A stretch of 64,000 nt of DNA. It comes from Bacteroidales bacterium. GTDB lineage: Bacteria > Bacteroidota > Bacteroidia > Bacteroidales > UBA932. A program made the position numbers and the translations under genes. Positions 18,549 through 27,693 of this stretch are shown piece by piece. The notes under the pieces were generated by a model that worked only from the letters and a program-made list of their open reading frames with translations, was not told the DNA's origin and ran no database searches. Position 1 is the first letter of the stretch. Every line of letters starts with the position of its first letter. The DNA lies in NCBI GenBank assembly GCA_017550655.1, contig JAFZOK010000013.1:682001-746000 (forward strand), in the 5' to 3' direction.

Positions 18549-19487
18549 ATGAAAGAAGCGAGAAAGATAATTCTGTTAGGCGCTGCATTGTTTGCGGGTT
18601 TGAATCTTCAGGCTCAGACAAATGACCAGCAGGAAGTTAAGGATACGCTAAAGACCGTTTTGGCAGAGCAGAAAGACAGCACCGCCGTTAAAGATACCGT
18701 AGAAGTCAAGCAGGTAAAGCCAAAGAAGATGACGGAGCCCGTTCTCAGGGCGATGCGCAAGAAAGTTGAGGGCAGCTACAATTTCTGGCTCTACACTCCG
18801 GACGGATATGACAGGAAAGACACGCTCTCAAAGGAAACTCCGCTGGTGCTGTTCCTTCACGGAAAGAGCCTCTGCGGAAACGATCTTGAGAAGGTTCGCC
18901 GATACGGCAGCATAGACTGCCTGGAAAGGGGACGGAAGATACCGGCTCTGGTGGTGGCCCCGCAGAATCCCGGCGAGTGGTGGAACCCGAAAAAACTCTG
19001 TGCCATCCTTGATTATCTGAAAGTGGAATATCCATACGATACCGCAAGAGTATATGTCCTTGGAATGAGCCTGGGCGGATACGGAACCCTGGACTTTGTG
19101 GCCGCATGCCCGGAAAGAGTTGCCGCTGCCGTTGCTCTTTGCGGAGGAACTACCGCAAAGGACGTGAGCCCTATGGGGCAGGTTCCGCTCTGGATTATCC
19201 ACGGAACTGCAGACAATCTGGTAAGCATCAAGGCTTCCCAGGTTATTGTCAAGGAACTTGAAAGCAAGCATCTGGCTTCCCGTCTCAGATACGAGTGGCT
19301 GATAGGGGCTTCGCACTCCTATCTTGCCAGATATTTCTATATGGAGAAGATTTACGACTGGCTCCTTTCCCATTCCCTCAACGACGAGGACCGTCCGGTT
19401 AACAGGGATGTGAAGATAAGCAAGGAAGACCAGAAGACAGTCTATTCCGGATGGGGCAAAAAGCCTAATCTCAAGACTATAAGATAG
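18549..19487 (+). CDS. secreted alpha/beta-hydrolase (esterase/peptidase-like)
   Basis: A 312-residue exported enzyme with a signal peptide ending near NLQAQ, then a Thr/Lys-rich linker to about residue 60. The alpha/beta-hydrolase core shows the oxyanion segment LFLHGKSLCG, the nucleophile elbow GMSLGGYG, the acid in HGTADNLV and the catalytic His in GASHSYL, giving an intact Ser-Asp-His triad. The fold is closest to the feruloyl-esterase/dienelactone or S9 peptidase-like hydrolases. Substrate is not predictable. It follows the propeller lipoprotein by 6 bases. Confidence 0.85.
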   Translation: MKEARKIILLGAALFAGLNLQAQTNDQQEVKDTLKTVLAEQKDSTAVKDTVEVKQVKPKKMTEPVLRAMRKKVEGSYNFWLYTPDGYDRKDTLSKETPLVLFLHGKSLCGNDLEKVRRYGSIDCLERGRKIPALVVAPQNPGEWWNPKKLCAILDYLKVEYPYDTARVYVLGMSLGGYGTLDFVAACPERVAAAVALCGGTTAKDVSPMGQVPLWIIHGTADNLVSIKASQVIVKELESKHLASRLRYEWLIGASHSYLARYFYMEKIYDWLLSHSLNDEDRPVNRDVKISKEDQKTVYSGWGKKPNLKTIR

Positions 19488-19490
19488 GGG

Positions 19491-20531
19491 TTACCAGCTG
19501 CCGCCGGCTCCTCCGCCGGAGAATCCTCCACCGCCGAAGCCTCCGAACCCGCCTCCAAGTCCGCCTCCACCCCAACCGCCTGAGGAACCTCCACGGCCGA
19601 ATCCGCCGCGTGTGAGGCTGTTGAGCAGGTTCCCGAGTATGTATCCGGTGGTAAAGTCCTCGTGCCTTCTGTTTCCGCTGCCGAAGTTATTGTTCTTGTT
19701 GTCGGATGAGAAAGCTATGATTACCATAGCGATGAAGAAGATAAACATCAGAACCGCCAATGCAGAAATGCCGTCATCATCCTCGCTGTTTGCAAACTCG
19801 TCTGTGGAAACTTCTCCGCTGGCAACCGGGAAAATTATGTTGAGGGCATCGTTGATGCCGTTGAAATAGTCGTTTTCCTTGAATGCCGGAATAACCCTCA
19901 ATTCGATGATTCTCTTTGTGAAAGCATCGGTGAGGACCGGTTCCAGGCCTCTGCCGGGGGCAATGAAAACCTCTCCGGCCTCGTCTCCGACTTTTGGCTT
20001 TACCAGAAATACCACTCCGTTGTCGAATTTGCCCTGCCCGACGCCCCAGGAGGATCCTATCTTGTAGGCCGCGTCTGCACGGTTAAGTCCGTAGAGATAT
20101 GGCAGGATCACAATGGCAACTTGGTTGGATGTCTTGTTTGCAAACTGGTTGCAGCGTATTGTGAGCTGGTCTATCTGATCCTGGGTGAGGATGCCGGTAA
20201 AGTCGTTTACAAGTTTTGGCGGATTTGGCCTGGAAGGAAGTCCGGATTTAGCCTTGCGGGCTTTTTTCAGGGCTTCTTCAGCATTTTTCAGATATTCTTT
20301 GGAGACTGGAACATAAGGATTTGTGGCGGTTGTAGGGCCCCAGGATGTTCCTATAAGATTTCCCTCGCTATCGCGTTTGACAACATCCTGAAGGGTCTTC
20401 TCCGCTGCCTGGCGGGAGACCTCGTTCAAGGAATCCAGAATTCCCCTCTGGGCAAAACAGGCCCCGCCTGCAGTCAGCAGGGCCCAGACAAGCAAAAGTC
20501 TGTGCAGCCTATTTGCCGTAGGAGATTTCAT
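19491..20531 (-). CDS. TPM-domain membrane protein with glycine-rich tail (YgcG-like)
   Basis: A 346-residue protein with a signal peptide (LLTAGGACFAQ), a TPM domain at about residues 105-230 (LVNDFTGILTQDQIDQL, VAIVILPYLYG, GQGKFDNGVVFLV), one transmembrane helix near 253-275 (ALAVLMFIFFIAMVIIAF) and a C-terminal tail of Gly, Phe and Ser repeats. This is the standard YgcG/Psb32 layout; TPM proteins are membrane-associated and their biochemical role is poorly defined. It is the last gene of a lemA-TPM-TPM operon, its start overlapping the previous gene by 23 bases. Confidence 0.9.
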   Translation of the reverse strand: MKSPTANRLHRLLLVWALLTAGGACFAQRGILDSLNEVSRQAAEKTLQDVVKRDSEGNLIGTSWGPTTATNPYVPVSKEYLKNAEEALKKARKAKSGLPSRPNPPKLVNDFTGILTQDQIDQLTIRCNQFANKTSNQVAIVILPYLYGLNRADAAYKIGSSWGVGQGKFDNGVVFLVKPKVGDEAGEVFIAPGRGLEPVLTDAFTKRIIELRVIPAFKENDYFNGINDALNIIFPVASGEVSTDEFANSEDDDGISALAVLMFIFFIAMVIIAFSSDNKNNNFGSGNRRHEDFTTGYILGNLLNSLTRGGFGRGGSSGGWGGGGLGGGFGGFGGGGFSGGGAGGSW

Positions 20532-20952
20532 CCGGTTGTTCGTTAGGGTTGTCTTCCGTTGCCGGGAAGTGTTCCTTGAGAATCTTTCCCGTCTGGTTTA
20601 CGGCCTCGATAATGCCTTCCGTAATCTGTCCTTTTGAGAAGAAAGAGGAAAGTTCATCCTTGATTCCGTTCCAGAAATCCTGAGGTATCACGGCATTGAT
20701 TCCCACATCGCCGAGAATGGCAAACATTCTGGATTTGAGGGATATATAGATAAGCACTCCGGTTCTTTCCCTGGTGTCGAACATCCCGATGGCATCGAAG
20801 ATGAAGATGGCCCTGGCCACAGGGTCTCCCTCCTTGCACCACCTTTCTATATGCACACGGATTTCCCCGGAAGTATCTTTCTCGGCCTCTTTAATCGCCG
20901 AGACGATCTTCCTTTCCTCGCTCTTCTTTATCAGCCTGTGATGGAAGAACAC
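20509..20952 (-). CDS. short TPM-domain protein
   Basis: A 147-residue TPM-domain protein (conserved core around TSGEIRVHIERWCKEGDP and RTGVLIYISLKSRMFAILGD) without signal peptide or transmembrane helix at the N-terminus. It lies between lemA (11-base gap) and the longer TPM gene (23-base overlap). The lemA plus two TPM genes order is common in Bacteroidetes and points to one envelope-related unit of unknown function. Confidence 0.88.
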   Translation of the reverse strand: MFFHHRLIKKSEERKIVSAIKEAEKDTSGEIRVHIERWCKEGDPVARAIFIFDAIGMFDTRERTGVLIYISLKSRMFAILGDVGINAVIPQDFWNGIKDELSSFFSKGQITEGIIEAVNQTGKILKEHFPATEDNPNEQPDEISYGK

Positions 20953-20963
20953 GGCTAGGGAAA

Positions 20964-21551
20964 TTAGAACTGAACCTTAGGAGCTTCTGCGGAGCCTTCC
21001 GCAGCCTTGAAGTATGCCTTGGATGCGAATCCTGTGATCTTTGCCACAAGGTTTGCAGGGAATACCTTTATTGCGGTGTTGTAGGTCTGGGCTGCGCTGT
21101 TGAAGGCGTCGCGTGCGTTGTTGATGCGGTTCTCGGTTCCTTCCAGCTGGCTCTGGAGTTCCAGGAAATTCTCGTTGGCCTTCAGGTCAGGATACCTTTC
21201 CACGGAAACAAGGAGTTTTCCAAGGGCACTGCCGAGTTCTCCCTGTGCCTGCTGGTACTGCTGGATGCTCTCTTCCGTGAGGTTCTTGGCGTCAACCTGA
21301 ACGCTGGTGGCCTTGGCCCTTGCCTCGATCACGTTCTGGAGTGTTTCGCTTTCGTGAGCGGCATAGCCCTTAACGGTTTCTACAAGGTTAGGAATGAGGT
21401 CTGCCCTTCTCTGGTACTGGTTCTCCACGTCAGACCATGCTCTTTCCACATTCTGCTCCTCCTTTACCAGGGAGTTGTATTTTCCAAAGCCCCAGAGGAC
21501 TACAATGATAAGCGCAATCAGGATAATTGCGAGACATCCGAGTTTTTTCAT
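20964..21551 (-). CDS. lemA: LemA family protein
   Basis: The 195 residues have one N-terminal transmembrane helix (LGCLAIILIALIIVVLWGF) followed by a long helical domain with the family signature EQNVERAWSDVENQYQRRAD and DLIPNLVETVKGYA. The family is membrane-anchored with the helical part outside the cytoplasm; function is not settled. It is the first gene of the lemA-TPM-TPM operon. Confidence 0.95.
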   Translation of the reverse strand: MKKLGCLAIILIALIIVVLWGFGKYNSLVKEEQNVERAWSDVENQYQRRADLIPNLVETVKGYAAHESETLQNVIEARAKATSVQVDAKNLTEESIQQYQQAQGELGSALGKLLVSVERYPDLKANENFLELQSQLEGTENRINNARDAFNSAAQTYNTAIKVFPANLVAKITGFASKAYFKAAEGSAEAPKVQF

Positions 21552-21582
21552 ATTTGAAGTTTTTAGAGTTGATTCGGTGAAA

Positions 21583-22593
21583 CTATTTCTTCTTGACGCA
21601 TCTTACGGAAAATCCCACGCCGTCCTTTCCGGTATAGCCGAACGGGAAGTCCGGAAGATCGTAGTACAGATATCTGTAATAAGCATTGTCAGAGTCCTTT
21701 TCCGAAGAACTCCAGAAGTATGCATAGTTGAGCAGACCTTCGAAATTGTGGTGGTCGTGCTGGCTCATTCCTCCGGACAGGGCGTTCCATCCGGAAGATG
21801 TATCGAAACTTGTGTTGATGCTGAACGGCCAGAAACGGTCTCCGTTAAAGGTGGCTTCGTTCATCACGTAGTTACCTACTCCACTCCACTTGCTTTGGAA
21901 AGGATGGTCCTCTCCGCTAAGAGCCTTTGCAAGATCCTCCCAGTCTTCATTTGTAGGAACGGTCCATCCGCTAGGGCACGCTCCCTGTGGGCCTCCGCCC
22001 AGTCCTGTTCCACTCTCGCCACCGGTGGCTTCCTTCCAGTTGTACAGTCTTCCGGTAATAAATCCAATGTCGTCTGCCCCTTCATAACCACTTCCACTGC
22101 CGTAATAATTCAGGTTTTCTGCAAACCAGACTAGATTTCCAAGTTCAACGATGTGGTAGAACTGCTCGTCTCTTGCATCCTGAACGGAGTCTATCGGTTC
22201 CGGGAGATCTTTGATGGAACCTCCCAGCCAAGGCATTATGCCAGTGACATAGGCAACGTAGATGTCGTTATAGTATCCGTCTGCAACGGCTGTTTCAAAT
22301 ATTGAATACTTTGCAAGGCTGTCCGGAACTACAAAGTAGAACACCTGGCCCGCTTCTCTCCAGGTGGTGTCGCTGGTGTGGAAACTGTCTGTCCAATAAT
22401 ACTTTACTCCGGAGGACGGAACCGTGATGCCTCCCGTCTTGCAGATAACGGCTGTTCCACACACCTTGTAGGCAGGGACTTGAGGATCCAAATTGCCTTC
22501 CATATATATCTTGTCCTTGTCTTTCTTGTGGCAGGCGGCCGCCAAAAGCACCATTCCCAGCACCAGGAGCAGATATCTGAAACTTATTCTCAT
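21583..22593 (-). CDS. FISUMP-domain lipoprotein
   Basis: A 336-residue lipoprotein (lipobox LAAAC in the first 21 residues). The C-terminal half matches the Fibrobacter succinogenes major paralogous domain: GNLVWFAENLNY, GRLYNWKEA, CPSGWTVPTNEDWEDL, YFWSSSEKDSD and a final FSVRCVKK. These domains occur on surface proteins of Bacteroidetes and Fibrobacteres with unknown ligands. The N-terminal 130 residues are unique. It is divergent from apbE with 114 bases between the starts. Confidence 0.85.
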   Translation of the reverse strand: MRISFRYLLLVLGMVLLAAACHKKDKDKIYMEGNLDPQVPAYKVCGTAVICKTGGITVPSSGVKYYWTDSFHTSDTTWREAGQVFYFVVPDSLAKYSIFETAVADGYYNDIYVAYVTGIMPWLGGSIKDLPEPIDSVQDARDEQFYHIVELGNLVWFAENLNYYGSGSGYEGADDIGFITGRLYNWKEATGGESGTGLGGGPQGACPSGWTVPTNEDWEDLAKALSGEDHPFQSKWSGVGNYVMNEATFNGDRFWPFSINTSFDTSSGWNALSGGMSQHDHHNFEGLLNYAYFWSSSEKDSDNAYYRYLYYDLPDFPFGYTGKDGVGFSVRCVKKK

Positions 22594-22648
22594 CTTTCAA
22601 AAATTGATATATCGCACAAATTTAAGAAAAAATGTACGAACATTTGCG

Positions 22649-22656
22649 TAACTTTG
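22649..22656 (+). promoter_or_regulatory. -7 box of the apbE promoter
   Basis: TAACTTTG, a match to TAnnTTTG, 51 bases before the ATG at 22708. It lies downstream of the in-frame ATG at 22378, ruling out that longer start. Confidence 0.55.
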
Positions 22657-22707
22657 TTCCGAAGGGTAGTTTCAACGAAAATCGTGCCACCTCAAATTTT
22701 GAAAATT

Positions 22708-23739
22708 ATGTCAAAGGACAATCTTTTTATTATGGCAATTGCCTTGCTTTTGGCTTGTGCGGGATGTTCCAGGGAAAACCGTTACTACACCATAGACGGA
22801 ACAGCCCAGGGAACGACTTTCCATATAGTTTTCCAGCCGGTTGTAAGTTCCGACTCTTCCTTTGCAGCCGTCAGGGACAGTGTAAACGCCATATTGGACA
22901 GGATAGACTTTTCCGTCAGCGGATACAACAAGGAATCTGTCCTTACTGCCTTCAACGAGGAAGGTAATCCTCACATAGACAAGATTTTCCTGGATAATTT
23001 CCTCGCCTCTAAGAAAATGACGGAGGAAAGCGGGGGGATGTTCGACGCTTCCGCGGCTCCGCTTTTCGACCTCTGGGGTTTCGGTTTCAAGACCGGAACG
23101 GAGGTTACACACTCAATGATAGACAGTGTGCTCCAGTTTGTGGGAATGGAGCATTTCAAAGTGGATTCCCTCAAGACGGCAAGCGGACAGGACAGTATTC
23201 TCATTCTCCGCGATGACCCACGCTGCAAGCTCAACTTCAACGCAATAGCGCAGGGCTACACATCAGACCTGATTGCCGCAAAGTTTTCCGAGATGGGTAT
23301 GGAGAACTTTCTTGTGGAACTAGGCGGAGAGGTTTATGCCAAAGGTGTAAACCCTAAAGGAAAGCTTTGGAATGTTGGCATAGACCGCCCTGTGGACGGC
23401 AACAATTCCCCGGGAGCGGATATACAGGCGGTGGTCCAGATATCCGGGAAAGGCCTTGTCACCAGCGGAGACTACCGCAAGTTCTATATCAAGGACGGCA
23501 AGAAGATATCCCATTCCATAAATCCTAAAACCGGTTATCCTGTTGAACATAATCTTCTGAGCGCTACCGTTGTTGCGGAAAACGCCACAATCGCGGACGG
23601 TTATGCCACCTATCTGATGGTACTCGGTTTTGACAAGGCCAGGGAGGTTGTGGAATCAAATGAAAATATCGAGGCCCTTCTCATATTCAGCGATGGTGAC
23701 AGCCTTAAGGTCTGGATGAGCGACGGAATTATTTATTAA
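22708..23739 (+). CDS. apbE: FAD:protein FMN transferase (ApbE)
   Basis: Transfers FMN from FAD to Thr of exported flavoproteins such as Rnf and Nqr subunits. The 343 residues begin with a lipoprotein signal peptide (LLLACAGC). Family motifs are visible: TIDGTAQGTTFHIVF, GGMFDASAAPLFDLWGFG, NFNAIAQGYTSDLIA, VELGGEVYAKG and HSINPKTGYP followed by TVVAENATIADGYAT, with the metal and FAD-binding residues in these segments. The longer open frame from 22378 runs antisense through the neighbouring gene and has no signal peptide, so it is rejected. Confidence 0.95.
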   Translation: MSKDNLFIMAIALLLACAGCSRENRYYTIDGTAQGTTFHIVFQPVVSSDSSFAAVRDSVNAILDRIDFSVSGYNKESVLTAFNEEGNPHIDKIFLDNFLASKKMTEESGGMFDASAAPLFDLWGFGFKTGTEVTHSMIDSVLQFVGMEHFKVDSLKTASGQDSILILRDDPRCKLNFNAIAQGYTSDLIAAKFSEMGMENFLVELGGEVYAKGVNPKGKLWNVGIDRPVDGNNSPGADIQAVVQISGKGLVTSGDYRKFYIKDGKKISHSINPKTGYPVEHNLLSATVVAENATIADGYATYLMVLGFDKAREVVESNENIEALLIFSDGDSLKVWMSDGIIY

Positions 23740-23774
23740 CTTTGAAAGCATAACGGAAAATCAAAACACATAAT

Positions 23775-25487
23775 ATGGAAAAGAAAGAAAACCAGAAAAG
23801 CATCTCCAGGAGAAACTTCCTGAAGGCTTCAATCGTTTTGGGCGGAGCGGCTTCCTTTGCCGCCATTGGCGGAAAGGCCTTTGCCGGCAATGGCTTTGCA
23901 CGTGGTTTCACCACCAAGGAGAAGTTCGACACAATCATCGCCAACGGTATGGTTTACAGCGGAGAAATCGCTGAGCCGATAAGGGCTGATGTGGGAATCC
24001 GGGGCGGCAAGATCACGGCAATCGCAAAGCTCGGAAAGAACTGCGACAACTGGGTTGACGCTTCCGGAAGGGTGGTTTGCCCTGGCTTCATAGATATTCA
24101 CGGCCATACCGACACCAACCTTCTTGAGGCTCCGCTGGGAGACAGCAAAATCCATCAGGGTATCACAACCGATATCGGAGGAAACTGCGGCTACTCTCCG
24201 TTCCCGTTCTCCGACGAGGAATATGAAAGGAGGAAGAATACCCTCCGGTTCGGATATCCGTTCTGGCAGAATATAGACGGTTTCTACGATGCTCTGAGAA
24301 AGAACACTATAGGCATAAACTACGGAAGTTATGTGGGCCATGGTGATATCCGCCACGTTGTGGTTGGAGACAACGATGTTGCCGCCACTCCGGAGCAGCT
24401 TAAGCAGATGTGCAGGATTCTGGACAAGCAGCTGGAGATGGGTGCTGTGGGACTTTCATTCGGTCTGGAATACACTCCTGGTTCCTACGGAAGAACCGAG
24501 GAATTCATTGCCCTGCTGAAGGTTGTGGCAAAGCACGATGCCCTCTACGCCATACACATGAGAAACGAGGACGACAGGGTGGAGGAAGCCATCGCCGAGG
24601 CAATTTCCCTTGCAAGGCAATCCGGCGCAAGGCTGGAGATTTCTCACCTTAAGGCCCAGAACCAGAACAACTGGCACAAGGTTCCAAGTATGCTTAAGCT
24701 CATCCACGATGCCGAGGCGAGCGGAATGGACATTCATTTTGACCGTTACCCGTACACCGCATTCTCGACCGGACTGGACTGCTTCATTCCTCTGGCCCAG
24801 AGGCAGGGATCTTCTGCAGAGATTCTGGCCAGACTGGACAATCCGGCAACTGAAAAGATAATCCGCGAGTATGCCCTTTCAAGAGTCAAGAGGCTCGGCG
24901 GTCCAGAGTGCATCCTGATAGCGGCCTGCTTTGCTCCGGGCAACGAGAAATATACCGGTAAATATCTTAACGAGTGTTGCCAGCTTTCAGGAAAGGACGA
25001 GTGGGAGACCATCAAGCATCTGCTCAAGAGCGAGAAGCTCGGCGTGAACATGGCCGGCTTTGCTATGAAGGAGGAAAATCTGAGGACTCTGCTCAACGAT
25101 CCTCTGGCAATGGTGATTACGGACGGAAGCGTTTACTCTCCTAAGGGAAGGCTTGGAGAGGAGGCACCGCATCCTCGCTCCTATGGATCTTTCACCAACT
25201 ATATCGGCAAGTATGTGCGCGACCAGAAGTTCTGCGACCTCCAGACTGCCATATCCAAGTGCACCAGTCTTCCTGCCCACCAGCTCAAGTTGAAGGACAG
25301 GGGACTTCTCAAGGAGGGCTACTGCGCAGACGTGCTGGTAATCAACTATGACACTATTGCAGACGTTGCAACATACGGGCAGCCTCACCAGTTCTCCGCA
25401 GGTATAGACCACGTGTTCGTAAACGGAGTCCATACCCTCAAGAACGGAGAGTACACAGGCTGCAAGCTCGCTGGAGTGATTATCTAG
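23775..25487 (+). CDS. Tat-exported N-acyl-D-amino acid deacylase family amidohydrolase
   Basis: A 570-residue metal-dependent amidohydrolase. The N-terminus SISRRNFLKASIVLGGAAS is a twin-arginine signal, so it is exported folded. The core begins with the metal motif GFIDIHGHTD and has the D-aminoacylase segments TDIGGNCGYSPFP, GLEYTPGSYG, IHMRNEDDRVEEAI, LEISHLKAQ and the late Asp in MVITDGSVYSPKG. Likely hydrolyses N-acylated D-amino acids or related peptidoglycan-derived compounds; substrate is inferred from family only. It starts 35 bases after apbE and ends 3 bases before a convergent phoH. Confidence 0.9.
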   Translation: MEKKENQKSISRRNFLKASIVLGGAASFAAIGGKAFAGNGFARGFTTKEKFDTIIANGMVYSGEIAEPIRADVGIRGGKITAIAKLGKNCDNWVDASGRVVCPGFIDIHGHTDTNLLEAPLGDSKIHQGITTDIGGNCGYSPFPFSDEEYERRKNTLRFGYPFWQNIDGFYDALRKNTIGINYGSYVGHGDIRHVVVGDNDVAATPEQLKQMCRILDKQLEMGAVGLSFGLEYTPGSYGRTEEFIALLKVVAKHDALYAIHMRNEDDRVEEAIAEAISLARQSGARLEISHLKAQNQNNWHKVPSMLKLIHDAEASGMDIHFDRYPYTAFSTGLDCFIPLAQRQGSSAEILARLDNPATEKIIREYALSRVKRLGGPECILIAACFAPGNEKYTGKYLNECCQLSGKDEWETIKHLLKSEKLGVNMAGFAMKEENLRTLLNDPLAMVITDGSVYSPKGRLGEEAPHPRSYGSFTNYIGKYVRDQKFCDLQTAISKCTSLPAHQLKLKDRGLLKEGYCADVLVINYDTIADVATYGQPHQFSAGIDHVFVNGVHTLKNGEYTGCKLAGVII

Positions 25488-25490
25488 CGG

Positions 25491-26447
25491 TTATTTCTCG
25501 AAAGCCGAGACGATCTTACTTACAAGGGGATGGCGGACGATATCTTCCGTGCTGAAGTTTATCACCGCTATCCCTTTTATTTTGCCCAGCATCTTGATGC
25601 CTTTCTCAAGGCCTGAGTCCTCCTTGTTCGGGAGGTCTATCTGGGTCATATCCCCCGTTACTATGAACTTGGAGTTGTTGCCCATACGGGTAAGGAACAT
25701 CTTAAGCTGTCCGAGAGAGGTATTCTGCGCCTCGTCCAGGATCACGAACGCGTTTTCCAGGGTTCTTCCCCTCATATAGGCGAGCGGGGCAATCTGGATT
25801 ATGCCTTCCTCCATAAGTTCCTTGAGCTTGGACTGGGCTATCATGTCTCCCAGCGCATCGTACAGCGGCTGAAGGTACGGATCCAGTTTTTCCTTCAGGT
25901 CTCCTGGAAGGAATCCAAGCCTTTCTCCGGCTTCAACCGCAGGGCGGGTGAGAATCAGGCGCCTTACTTCCTTGTTCTGCAATGCCCTTACCGCCAGGGC
26001 GATGGCGGTGTAAGTCTTTCCTGTTCCGGCAGGTCCCAGTGCAAATACAAGATCGTGAGTGGCATAGTCTTTCACAAGCTGTTTCTGATGCTTGGTCCTG
26101 GCGGAAATGACCTTGCCGCTCTGGCCCATCACTATCATGTCTTTCTGGTCTTGGCTCATGACGGCAGGCTTGCTTTCCTTGGTTTTCTTATCTGTCTTTG
26201 CAAGGAAGATGCTGTCCACGTCATCGGTGTTCAGATGGCGTTTGTGCATCCTTATTTTTGTAAGCGCTTCAATTGCGTTCTGGAACGTGTCCATATCCTT
26301 GTAGGTACCCTTGAGCTTTATGGTGCTGTCTCTAGGAGTAACTTTAAGGTCAGGGAAATATGAGCAAAGGTGATTGATTATCCGGTCGTTGATGCCATAG
26401 ATGTCAATAGGATCTATGTTCTGAAGCTGAATCTTTTTTTCTGCCAT
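25491..26447 (-). CDS. phoH: PhoH family ATPase
   Basis: A 318-residue cytosolic P-loop protein with an N-terminal KH-like region (residues 10-90) and Walker A GPAGTGKT at 138-145, then RPAVEAGERLGFLPGD, the Walker B segment FVILDEAQN and TGDMTQIDLP. Length and order match PhoH/PhoL (YbeZ), which acts with YbeY in rRNA processing. YbeY is not in this window. Followed after 6 bases by the CapA gene on the same strand. Confidence 0.95.
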   Translation of the reverse strand: MAEKKIQLQNIDPIDIYGINDRIINHLCSYFPDLKVTPRDSTIKLKGTYKDMDTFQNAIEALTKIRMHKRHLNTDDVDSIFLAKTDKKTKESKPAVMSQDQKDMIVMGQSGKVISARTKHQKQLVKDYATHDLVFALGPAGTGKTYTAIALAVRALQNKEVRRLILTRPAVEAGERLGFLPGDLKEKLDPYLQPLYDALGDMIAQSKLKELMEEGIIQIAPLAYMRGRTLENAFVILDEAQNTSLGQLKMFLTRMGNNSKFIVTGDMTQIDLPNKEDSGLEKGIKMLGKIKGIAVINFSTEDIVRHPLVSKIVSAFEK

Positions 26448-26453
26448 AAAAGT

Positions 26454-27638
26454 TTATCTGTAAACTACCTTTATCAGGTCTCTCTTTTTTATCTGCCGGC
26501 TGAAGTCTTCAAGTGCCTTGAAGGCCTGCTGCTGTTCGGTTGTCTTTCCTCCGCGATGAAATTCTTCTGAAGACAGGAAATCATCTATCGGAACCACGGT
26601 GTAGTCTTCCGTGTACTGGCCTGGCCTGAAACACCAGAGGTATTTCCACCGTGGCATAAGCATCTTGACCTTGCCGGTTGCCCTGTCTCTTGTGAACGAG
26701 AGGGTTATGAGCATTCCTGTAGAGGTCCATCCGCTGCGTGTCATATTGGAGATGTAGTTGCCCATGGAGTAGAAAACCATCCTTTCCACGCTGTCTTTCG
26801 CCATTGGGCCCTGCTGTTTTTTTACATAGATGTAGCCTTCTTCGGGAACGTGAGGGTGCCCGCCGATTATGGCGTTGACTCCTTCCCTGAACATCATCCT
26901 GGCATATTGTTTCTGCTCTGCGACAGGTTCAAGCACATATTCTATTCCCCAGTGAGGAAGGGCGATGATGATGTCCGCGCCCATATCCTTTGCCTGGCGG
27001 ATGTGCTTCTTGATTTCAGTACTGTCCTGAAGGTTAATGTAGTATGGATCCGGAACAGGAAGACCGTTTGTATCGTATGTGTAGTTGAACATGGCGAATT
27101 TCATCCCCTTGAGTTCCACCAGGATCACGCTTGTAGTGTCTGCCTGGGCTTTGTTCCGGTAGGCTCCCAGTGTCGGCATTTCAAGGGCCGAATATGCCGC
27201 AATAGTGTTCTTGAAGCCGGTTGCTCCCTTGTCGCAGATATGGTTGTTTGCCATCAGGAAAAGGTCTATTCCGCTCCTTTTTGCCGCCTCGGCGATTTCT
27301 TTTGGAGCGGAGAAGCAAGGGTATCCGGTGAAAGGCCTGGTGCCTACCGTAAACTCCATGTTTGCAACCATATAGTCAGCCTGCTTAAAGAGCGGGGCCA
27401 TATATTTGAAAGCATCTGCATAGTTGTAACGCTTTCCTCCTCCCTGCTTAAGTGCGGAGTTTATCTGCGCCCCGTGCTGCATCACGTCTCCAGTGAAGGA
27501 AATGGTTACGGTATCGCGGCGGAGGAAAAAGTCCACATCCCCGAACGGCCTTGCCTTTGGCAGAGGGCCTGTGTCCACCTGCTGCGCCGAGGCTCCGGCT
27601 CCCAAAAGCAGCAGAACAAAAACCAATAGTTTCTTCAT
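26454..27638 (-). CDS. CapA family exported protein (poly-gamma-glutamate capsule synthesis-like)
   Basis: A 394-residue exported protein with signal peptide (LLLGAGASAQ). The PGA_cap metallophosphatase-like domain shows ISFTGDVMQHG, MVANMEFTVG, LFLMANNHICDKG, ALPHWGIEY, GGHPHVPEEG and SMGNYISN, which keep the Asp/Asn/His residues typical of the calcineurin-like fold. True capsule genes (capB, capC) are absent, so a general envelope role is likelier than poly-gamma-glutamate synthesis. Probably cotranscribed upstream of phoH. Confidence 0.88.
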   Translation of the reverse strand: MKKLLVFVLLLLGAGASAQQVDTGPLPKARPFGDVDFFLRRDTVTISFTGDVMQHGAQINSALKQGGGKRYNYADAFKYMAPLFKQADYMVANMEFTVGTRPFTGYPCFSAPKEIAEAAKRSGIDLFLMANNHICDKGATGFKNTIAAYSALEMPTLGAYRNKAQADTTSVILVELKGMKFAMFNYTYDTNGLPVPDPYYINLQDSTEIKKHIRQAKDMGADIIIALPHWGIEYVLEPVAEQKQYARMMFREGVNAIIGGHPHVPEEGYIYVKKQQGPMAKDSVERMVFYSMGNYISNMTRSGWTSTGMLITLSFTRDRATGKVKMLMPRWKYLWCFRPGQYTEDYTVVPIDDFLSSEEFHRGGKTTEQQQAFKALEDFSRQIKKRDLIKVVYR

Positions 27639-27693
27639 ACCTCAAAGATAATTCAAATCTTTTCTTAACTTGCAAAAGTTTATGGGATATCTT

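Noticed and set aside
22378-22707. 110-codon extension upstream of apbE
   Set aside because: It lies antisense inside the FISUMP lipoprotein gene and upstream of the apbE promoter; the internal ATG gives a proper lipoprotein signal.
25491-27638. True capsule (poly-gamma-glutamate) locus around the CapA gene
   Set aside because: capB and capC are absent and neighbours are phoH and a TonB-C protein.
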